Below, one piece after another: positions 59,201 through 64,000 of a stretch of 64,000 bases of DNA. This stretch comes from Anodontia alba (Eukaryota > Mollusca > Bivalvia > Lucinida > Lucinidae). The notes under the pieces were generated by a model. It was not told the origin of the DNA, ran no database searches, and was given only the letters and a program-made list of their open reading frames with translations. Location: assembly GCA_964016985.1 (NCBI GenBank), contig OZ024823.1, positions 33,936,594 through 34,000,593 of the forward strand. Direction: 5' to 3'. Within the stretch, counting starts at the first letter, position 1; the number at the start of each line of letters is the position of its first letter. The translations under genes were made by a program, and so were the position numbers.

Positions 59201-62200
59201 GTTTTTACCATATATGGGCGTGGTGGCCATCTTGGTCAACGGACCGCAACCATTTTAGCAATTTTTCGTTCCCCCACCCTAAGGAGGCTCCACATGAAAT
59301 TTGAGCAAAATTGGCTGAGCGGTTTCAGAGGAGAAGTCGTTTGAAAATGTTAACGGACGGACACATGGACGGACGGACGGACGACGGACGAAAAGTGATC
59401 ACAATAGCAGAGCTCAGGTGAGCTAATAATGCACAAATATTTAAGGTAACCCTCTCAACCCAAACTTCCTGAAAAGTACATTTCCGTCTTTGAATTTGGA
59501 TAAGTCCATCATTTTGAGAAGAGATCTTTGTTAAACATAACAAACATAATGGCTATCTCATCTGTACGTACAGTTTGAAAATGTTTATGCTTGGTCTTTG
59601 GAGTTGAAAAGCTTTGCCTTTAAAGCATCAACCATAACTGAATCAGACCACATTTTGAAATAATTCTGTTTACTTTTGAGAGAAAATAAGGCTTGACATT
59701 TCAGGTCATCTCATCTGGCAACATTCTGTGACCTTATTTGGGTCAACACTGTCTGCCCAAATACTTCGAGTTAATTTGACAACCTAACCCAAGAAAAGAT
59801 GGTTATGCTCTTGTCCTGTTTTCTTGTTGCTTTTTTCATTTTTCTCAAACTAGTTCTGACAGAAAGTAGAATGCCTGGGTTAATCTGATGTAAGGGCAAA
59901 GTAATTCTTCCAAAGTACAATCAACCAAATTAAATCTTCAAAATACCATGTCCCATTTTATCTTGACCCAGTATTTCACAGCATTTTTTGCTTACTGAAG
60001 TTGTTTAGCCAAAACAAACATTTATTTCAGATATGATATACTACACTGAATTTCAGATAACAAAAAATGCAAGTACATATAGCTTCTACATAGGACTTTT
60101 GATTTTTCCCTCATTGGATTGAAGGTGTGTGGTACTGCTTTTCTTTTTCTTTTTACTGTTTCCACAAGGGAACAAATTCTTTCCTTTTTGGGTAGACCCC
60201 TTTCCAGAAGGGAGGAAAAGCAATTCTGACTAGACAAAGTACCCAGTGGGGCACATATACCCCCGGCTAGCGCTACCGCCACCTTTTAAAGAGCACAAAG
60301 TATGTAGCTTTGATTCTGGAGATGGCAGTTGTATGCTATATGTTATAACATTGAAAAAATTCAATCACACAGTAATATGAAGCCCTTGACCTCAAAGGTC
60401 AGGCACAGGTGCAGGGATTGAGCTAAAAAAACTTTAGCCCTATAACTATCACCATATACCAGTGAAATCAGTCTTTATAATATAAGCAAAAATGACATTT
60501 GTATGAAACGCCTGTGATCTTGACTTAAAAGCCATGCCCCAGCTTGGGGATAATGCCAAGAAAAACTTCAGACCTATATATACCATCATGCTTAATATTA
60601 ATGAAACCAACAAAAGTGTCTTCATAATATAGCTATATAAACTTAGATGCAATTTTTTTTTTTTTTACTTTTATATGAAATTTCTAAGTCTGTGACCTTC
60701 AAGGTCACACCCCAGGATAAGGATGATGCTGAGTAAAACTATAGACCTATATCTACCAACATGTAAAATATAAATGAAATTCCTCAAAGGGTCTTGATGG
60801 TATAGCTATATAAACATAAACACAAAAAAATTGACTTATTTATGAAAATTCTAAGTCCGTGACCTTGACCCCAATGTTATTCCCCTGGATAGGGTTGGTG
60901 CTGATAAAAACTTAAGCTCTATATCTACCATCAGGCCAATTATGAATTAAATCCATCAAAGGCTCTTCATAATATAAGGTCTTATAAACTTTAACGTAAA
61001 AACTTTGACACTAAGACAAAAATAAAGTATGAACAAATAACGCTTCAACGGATGGATGGACAGACAAACAGATTCCTTGCTGATAGCTATATCCACTCAA
61101 CCTTTCAATTAGGGTATAATAAAATTTAACAAAAGGTCTTGATGATATGGCTATATAAACTTAAAAGCAAAAACTTTTACTTTTAAATGAAACTTCTAAG
61201 TTCGTGACCTTGACCTCGGTCACACCCAGGGTGGGGATCATGCGGAGTAAGACTCTAGGCCAATATATAGCAACATGTCAAATATAAATGAAATTCCACA
61301 AGGGTCTTGAGGATACAGCTATATAAACTTAAACACAAAAATTTTGACATTTTTATGAAAATTGGAAGTCCGTGACCCTGACCCAAAGGTCACCCCCCTC
61401 CCCCCCACCCCCCCCCCCCCCGAGTGGGGATGGTGCCAATAAAAACTTTAGAGCTATATCTACCATCATGCCAAATATGAATGAAATCCATCAAAGGGTC
61501 TTCAAAATATGAGGTCTAATAAACTTTAACGTAAAAACTTTGACCCTAAGACAAAAATAAAGTATGAATGAATAATGCTTCAACGGATGGACGGACAGAC
61601 CAACAGATTCCTTGCTGATAGCTATATCCGCTGGCCTTTCAATTAGGGAATACTGAAATTTAACATCTTGATGATATGGCTATATAAACTTAAACGCAAA
61701 AATTTTTTTACTTTTATATGAAAATTCTAAGTTCGTGACCTTGACCTCGGTCACACCCTGAGTGGGGATCATGCGAAGTAAGACTCTAGGCCGATACCTA
61801 GCAACATGTCAAATATAAATGAAATTCCTAAAGGGTCTTGATGATATAGCTATATAAACTTAAACACAAAAAACTTTGACTTTTTTTTTAAAATTCTAAG
61901 TCCGTGACCTTGACCCCAAGGTCACCCCCGGGGTGGGGATGGTGCTGATAAAAACTTTAGACCTATATCTACCATCATGCCAAATATAAATGAAATCAAT
62001 CAAAGGGTCTTCAAAATATGAGGTCTTATAAACTTTAATGCAAAAACTTTGACCCTGACTTTTTATGAAAATTCGAAGTCCGTGACCTTGACCACAAGGT
62101 CACCCCCAGGGTGGGGATGGTGCTGATAAAACCTTTAGACCTATATCTATCAACATGCAAAATATGAATGAAATCCATCAAAGGGTCTTCAAAATATGAG

Positions 62201-62662
62201 GTCTTATAAACTTTAACGCAAAAACTTTGACCCTGACTTTTTTATGAAAATTCTAAGTCCGTGACCTTGACCCCAAGGTCACCCCCGGGGTGGGTGATGG
62301 TGCTGATAAAAACTTTAGACCTATATCTACCATCATGCCAAATATGAATGAAATCCATCAAAGGGTCTTCAAAATATGAGGTCTTATAAACTTTAACGCA
62401 AAAACTTTGACCCTGTGACGGAAAGACGAACCAACGTACGGACGAATGGAAAAGCGAAAACTATATACCCCCACATACTTCGTATGTCGGGGGTATAATA
62501 AGGATTGTCTCCCAACTTTAGTGAATTCATTCCCCTTAAGTTAGTAGGTATAATAAATTCATTATAAATAACCAACTGAAAGGCTTACCTGATTGTGTTT
62601 AACAGAATATCTATGAAAAAATTATAATTATCAGCAGGCACATTCCCTCTTGCCAAGAACAC
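53119..62662 (-). CDS. PSMD8: 26S proteasome non-ATPase regulatory subunit 8 (Rpn12), 3' three coding exons
   Basis: Joining 62662-62589, 56610-56499 and 53253-53119 on the minus strand gives the last 106 residues in one frame (phases 0, 2, 0). They read VFLARGNVPADNYNFFIDI, LLNTIRNEIALCIEKAYDRI, ALSETARMLFYESVKPMKEY, AKQRNWESRPDGFFYFKQEE and end IPAKQLAEQTIEYARELEMIV-stop. This matches the C-terminal part of animal PSMD8, including the invariant ELEMIV end. The protein is a subunit of the 19S regulatory lid in cytosol and nucleus, built from a helical PCI-like (CSN8/PSMD8/EIF3K) fold, and needed for late lid assembly. The rest of the gene lies beyond the right edge. Splice joins are predicted. 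Confidence 0.95.
53390..54734 (+). mobile_element. mariner-type transposon in a PSMD8 intron, 1345 bp
   Basis: The ends are CGAGGGTCGTGCAAAAAGTT and its mirror, starting CGAGGGTCCTGCAAAAGGTT (about 3 mismatches in 28). TA follows on the right (54735-54736) and TG precedes on the left (53388-53389, a decayed TA). It is distinct from the mariner at 5205 but shares the CGAGGGT start. It lies in the last PSMD8 intron, opposite in strand to the gene. Confidence 0.92.
53600..54690 (+). pseudogene. mariner transposase, frameshifted but with all three catalytic Asp
   Basis: The ATG at 53600 opens MDQKTEIRSYIKCHIRLNID, with an early stop after MHSF. The main open part (53835-54320) has SVKDIASCTGISEGSVQTIL (helix-turn-helix), ARWVPHLLTEEQK and LLTGDETWM, the first catalytic Asp. 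A stop at 54318-54320 and a later frameshift separate the rest. LLQDTASSHK (second Asp) and YSPDLSPSDFFLF (third Asp, near 54440-54482) still read in other frames. The catalytic triad is therefore intact at residue level, but no single frame is. Confidence 0.9.
54735..55218. other. Last PSMD8 intron, AT-rich
   Basis: No gene or recognised repeat. Confidence 0.5.
55220..56115 (-). repeat. ~145-bp minisatellite, minus-strand counterpart of 3560-5202
   Basis: Read on the minus strand it repeats the phrases CTTCTCCTGAACCGAAAGG, TTGACTCAAAACTTGGTAGG and AAGATGGCCGCCATGG in six diverged units, with spacing near 140. Its flanks are not the AGCTCACCTGAGC / GGTGAGCGATA ends, so it is probably an internal fragment. 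Last PSMD8 intron. Confidence 0.85.
56116..56498. other. PSMD8 intron end with mollusc repeat phrases
   Basis: The phrase AAACTTAATGCCCTTCCACC / ATTCT recurs three times (56127, 56349, 56448), and GGACGGACCCACAGGTGGAC lies at 56412. Probably an old repeat end. Confidence 0.5.
56499..56610 (-). CDS. PSMD8: PSMD8 penultimate coding exon
   Basis: The acceptor TGTATTTTACAG (minus strand) ends at 56611 and the donor GTTAGT starts at 56498. The 112 bases complete an Arg codon and encode NEIALCIEKAYDRIALSETA, RMLFYESVKPMKEYAKQ. Clear match to the IEKAY....L..A...LF helix region of PSMD8. Confidence 0.95.
56691..56930. mobile_element. Foldback element family C, copy 7
   Basis: AAGGCCCAGTTATTCAAAGT to CTTTGAACGACTGGGCCCAG. 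The centre is shortened: GAGTAGCTTGCAAAAGCTAC. In the PSMD8 intron, 80 bp upstream of the penultimate exon. Confidence 0.88.
57120..59425 (-). mobile_element. Bivalve-type composite repeat, complete copy with ~500-bp internal units
   Basis: On the minus strand the head is TTAGCTCACCTGAGCTCTGC, TATTGTGATCACTTTTCGTC, CGTCCGTCCGTC (59425 downward). The tail is CTCAGGTGAGCGAACCGTGG then CCCGTGGGCCTCTTGT (to 57120). The interior has ~500-bp units: the phrase ACCATATATGGGC recurs at 57709, 58216, 58708 and 59207, and AAAAAGGTCAAATGTCAATG lies between. The ends match 3398-6570 but the inside differs. It lies in a PSMD8 intron, on the gene's own strand. Confidence 0.82.
59426..60299. other. PSMD8 intron; family L core, otherwise unrecognised
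   Basis: At 60155-60220 GGGAACAAATTCTTTCCTTT, GGGTAGACCCCTTTCCAGAA is a family L half. No gene is seen. Confidence 0.5.
60300..62500. repeat. Tandem repeat block, ~175-bp units, with hairpin end
   Basis: Units read CCGTGACCTTGACCCCAAGG, TCACCCCCGGGGTGGGGATG, GTGCTGATAAAAACTTTAGA, CCTATATCTACCATCATGCC, AAATCCATCAAAGGGTCTTC, TATGAGGTCTTATAAACTTT. CCGTGACC or CGTGACC recurs near 60690, 60858, 61203, 61370, 61735, 61905, 62082 and 62260. It finishes with GACGGAAAGACGAACCAACG and a hairpin ACCCCCACATACTTCGTATG / TCGGGGGT at 62467-62495. In a PSMD8 intron. Confidence 0.85.
62589..62662 (-). CDS. PSMD8: PSMD8 coding exon, master copy for the downstream array
   Basis: Minus strand: the acceptor ATTCTTTCAG ends at 62663 and the donor GTAAGC starts at 62588. 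It encodes VFLARGNVPADNYNFFIDI then LLNTI and the first two bases of Arg (74 nt, phase 0 to phase 2). Only this copy goes on to LLNTI and a donor. The ~20 upstream copies replace that part with the acceptor tract of the next copy. In animal PSMD8 this segment reads KVFLA.GN.P...Y.FFIDILL.TIR, so the exon starts at the Val. Confidence 0.93.
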
Positions 62663-64000
62663 CTGAAAGAATACAATATCTATGAAGAAATTATAGTTAT
62701 CAGCAGGAACATTCCCTCTTGCCAAAAACACCTGAAAGAATACAATATCTATAAAGAAATTATAATTATCAGTGGCACATTCCCTCTAGCCAAGAACACA
62801 ATATCTATGAAGAAATTATAGTTATCAGTTGGCACATTCCCTCTAGCCAAGAACAGAAAGAATACAATATCAATGAAGAAACTATAGTTATCGGCTAATT
62901 CCCTCTAGCCAAGAACACCTGGAAGAATACAATATCCACCAAGAAATTATAGTTATCAGCAAGAACATTCCCTCTAGACACAAATAGCTGAAAGTATACA
63001 ATATCTATAAAGAAATTATAGTTATCAGCAGGAACATTTCCTCTTGCCAAGAACACCTGAAAGAATACAACATCTATGAAGTAATTATAGTTATCAGCAG
63101 GAACATTTCCTCTTGTCAAAAACATCTGAAAGAATACAATATCTATAAAGAAATTATAATTATCAGTTGCACATTCCCTGTAGCCAAGAACACCTGAAAG
63201 AATACAACATCTAAGAAGAAATTAAAGTTATCAGTTGGCACATTCCCTCTAGCCAAGAACTCCTGTAAGAATACAATATCCATGAAAAAAGTTATAGTTA
63301 CAACAGGAACATTCCCTCTAGACACAAACAGCTGAAAGAATACAATATCTATGAAGAAATTATAGTTATCAGCAGGAACATTTCCTCTTGCCAAAAACAC
63401 CTGAAAGAATACAACATCTTATATGAAGAAATTATAGTTATCAGCAGGTACATTCCCTCTTGCCAAAAACACCTGAAAGAACACAATATCTATAAAGAAA
63501 TTATAATTATCAGCTGATGCATTCCTTTAAGCCAAGAACTCCTGAAAGAATACAATATCAATGAAGAAATTATAATTATCAGCTGGCACATTCCCTCTTG
63601 CCAAAAACACCTGAAAGACTACAATATCTATGAAGAGATTATAGTGATCAGCAGAAACATTCCCTCTTGCCAAAAACATCTGAAAGAATACAACATCTAT
63701 GAAGAGATTATAGTTATCAGCCGGAATATTCCCTCTTGCCAAAAACTCCTGAAAGAATACAACATCTATGAAGAGATTATAGTTATCAGCAGAAATATTC
63801 CCTCTTGCCAAAAATATCTGAAAGAATACAACATCTATGAAGAGATTATAGTTATCAGCAGGAATATTCCCTCTTGCCAAAAACACCTGAAAGAATACAA
63901 CATCTATGAAGAGATTATAGTTATCAGCAGGAATATTCCCTCTTGCCAAAAACACCTGAAAGAATACAATATCTATGAAGAAATCATATCAGCTGGCACA
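62663..64000 (-). repeat. 69-bp tandem array of PSMD8 3' splice site plus exon start
   Basis: About 20 units lie immediately 5' of the exon at 62589-62662 on the gene's strand and run past the right edge. Each unit is ~55 nt of exon start (VFLARGNVPADNYNFFIDI-like) plus TGTATTCTTTCAG, the intron's acceptor. Most units are 69 bp (23 codons). Unit 2 (from 62732) is 68 bp, unit 3 lacks about 12 bp at its border, and units 3-4 have further indels. Units nearest the right edge (63600-63960) share an AGAGATTATAGT variant, a sign of recent local spread. Confidence 0.95.

Noticed and set aside
62663..64000. Regular 69-bp repeats as a CRISPR-like array, or as a separate repeat-protein gene (frames of 142, 85 and 76 codons)
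   Set aside because: The host is eukaryotic and units are head-to-tail without spacers. The peptide repeats are the PSMD8 exon start plus acceptor; frames break between blocks and no independent start or donor is seen.

Overview
The window is nuclear DNA from an animal, most likely a bivalve mollusc (inferred). The protein-coding genes have spliced exons with GT/AG boundaries. Between them lie very AT-rich DNA, tRNA-derived SINEs, jockey/CR1-like LINE fragments, mariner transposons and many non-autonomous foldback (palindromic) elements. One repeat class opens with 'AGCTCACCTGAGC' and closes with 'GGTGAGCGATA...GGGCCATC'; in my experience this is common in clam and oyster genomes. No database search was possible.

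Three host genes are supported. (1) A three-exon carbohydrate sulfotransferase gene of the HNK-1/Sulfotransfer_2 family on the + strand (coding exons 19503-19605, 21253-21320, 24795-25754; 376 aa). (2) A tandem paralogue on the same strand (38455-38563, 41557-41615, 46011-46916; 357 aa) with identical intron phases. Both encode a short cytosolic tail, a signal-anchor membrane segment, a short stem and a lumenal catalytic domain with both PAPS-binding motifs. (3) On the - strand, the three 3' coding exons of the proteasome lid subunit gene PSMD8/Rpn12 (62589-62662, 56499-56610, 53119-53253). Its 5' exons lie beyond the right edge.

Layout. 1-2.4 kb: two LINE ORF2 fragments facing away from each other with a SINE between. 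3.4-6.6 kb: a bivalve-type composite repeat with a ~145-bp minisatellite split cleanly by a mariner. 6.6-19.4 kb: no host gene seen; microsatellites, SINEs and foldback elements. 19.5-26 kb: sulfotransferase 1. 26-35.4 kb: repeats, including MITEs with TTAA and TA target duplications. 35.5-38.3 kb: a decayed LINE carrying at least six later insertions. 38.4-46.9 kb: sulfotransferase 2. 47-53 kb: more foldback elements and SINEs. 53.1-64 kb: PSMD8, whose introns hold a second mariner, two composite repeats and a 69-bp tandem array.

Two things stand out. First, the array at 62663-64000 consists of about 20 copies of a unit made from a PSMD8 3' splice site plus the first ~55 nt of its exon, so the intron carries a ladder of duplicated acceptors. 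Second, at least ten unrelated short-element families share one design: two arms folding on a near-perfect central palindrome. One of them, with nine copies of which eight are exactly 107 bp, makes 2-bp target duplications and has caused an unequal exchange that can be read directly from its flanks.
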